This document shows positions 5,090 through 5,391 of a stretch of DNA of 5,391 bases, piece by piece. The number at the start of each line of letters is the position of its first letter. The stretch's first letter is position 1. The stretch covers positions 1-5,391 of the forward strand of contig JAEZAR010000364.1 of assembly GCA_023430425.1 (NCBI GenBank), written 5' to 3'. Source of the stretch: Actinomycetes bacterium. GTDB lineage: Bacteria; Actinomycetota; Actinomycetes; Actinomycetales; Cellulomonadaceae. Both the position numbers and the translations under genes were made by a program. Under the pieces are notes generated by a model, which was not told the origin of the DNA, searched no databases, and was given only the letters and a program-made list of their open reading frames with translations.

Positions 5090-5391
5090 GTGACCGTCGA
5101 GCAGGTCCGCACCACCGCGGTGACCCGGTCGCGCGCGCACGCGCTCGGCCGCGGACCCGCCCCGACCCTCCTGGCGCCGCGTCCCACCTCGGACGACGGG
5201 CCTCTCTGCCTCGTCATCCCGGAGATCGCCGACGGCGAGGGCACGGCTCTCGTGCGCTCGCTCCGACGACGCGACTCGACCCGGGCCGTCCTCCTCACGC
5301 GCAGCGCCGCCCGGCGGGACCTCGTCGTCCTCCTCGGCGGCGGAGTGCGCGGCGCGGTGGCCGCCGAGGCCGTGGGCGCGGCCCGCAGCAC
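5090..5391 (+). CDS. LuxR-family regulator with degenerate receiver-like N-terminus (5' fragment)
   Basis: An open frame of 100 codons runs from GTG 5090 off the right edge with no stop. The first 35 residues are basic and Pro-rich (TRSRAHALGRGPAP). Residues 39-92 then follow the second half of a response-regulator receiver: strand LCLVIPEIADGEG, helix ALVRSLRRR, strand AVLLT (T70 at the conserved Thr/Ser place), helix, and GGGVRGAV resembling the 'aGa.gyv' turn. The phospho-acceptor Asp appears to be replaced (VIPEI), and no N-terminal acidic pair is present, so phosphorylation is unlikely. Proteins of this build in Micrococcales end in a LuxR-type helix-turn-helix; that part lies outside the window, so the DNA-binding role is inferred. 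The gene has its own FliA/WhiG-type promoter and a good ribosome-binding site, and follows the DUF3000 gene by 116 bp. Confidence 0.65.
   Translation, partial: MTVEQVRTTAVTRSRAHALGRGPAPTLLAPRPTSDDGPLCLVIPEIADGEGTALVRSLRRRDSTRAVLLTRSAARRDLVVLLGGGVRGAVAAEAVGAARS

Overview
The window is very GC-rich and compact, with strong third-position G/C bias, GTG and ATG starts, and a gene for a DUF3000 protein, a family essentially confined to Actinobacteria. Together with a FliA/WhiG-type promoter and a probable D-amino-acid ligase/racemase pair, this suggests a motile high-GC actinobacterium of the Micrococcales, plausibly Cellulomonas or a close relative. The genus is inference; the phylum is well supported. 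The window starts and ends inside genes.

Layout. Positions 1-309 hold the 3' end of a RibD-C/dihydrofolate-reductase-fold gene. It overlaps by 4 bp a small Usp-like Rossmann protein gene (306-791). These two forward genes converge, across a 20-bp gap, with a three-gene reverse-strand operon. In transcription order the operon is gndA (decarboxylating 6-phosphogluconate dehydrogenase, 4244-2817), an ATP-grasp amino-acid ligase (2811-1525), and an aspartate/glutamate racemase (1528-812). The junctions are a 5-bp gap and a 4-bp ATGA overlap. A perfect 8-bp inverted repeat at 800-828 spans the convergent ends and may terminate both units. Upstream of gndA, a 147-bp divergent region carries a TAGGCT -10 for gndA and a TACGCT -10 placed so that the DUF3000 mRNA (4392-4973) would be leaderless. 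A 116-bp gap follows, with a good FliA/WhiG-type promoter in front of a LuxR-family regulator whose N-terminal, receiver-like part runs off the right edge.

Biology. The most interesting unit is the racemase-ligase pair. In Enterococcus faecium an ATP-grasp D-aspartate ligase (Aslfm) and an adjacent aspartate racemase (Racfm) build the D-Asp/D-Asn peptidoglycan cross-bridge. Cellulomonas-type walls have A4beta peptidoglycan, with L-Orn bridged by D-Glu or D-Asp. The pair here is therefore a good candidate for making and attaching the D-amino acid of that bridge, co-expressed with an NADPH-producing enzyme of the pentose phosphate pathway. The second point of interest is the flagellar-sigma-type promoter driving a degenerate-receiver LuxR regulator. 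No RNA genes, mobile elements or CRISPR arrays were seen, and no stretch over 300 bases lacks a gene.
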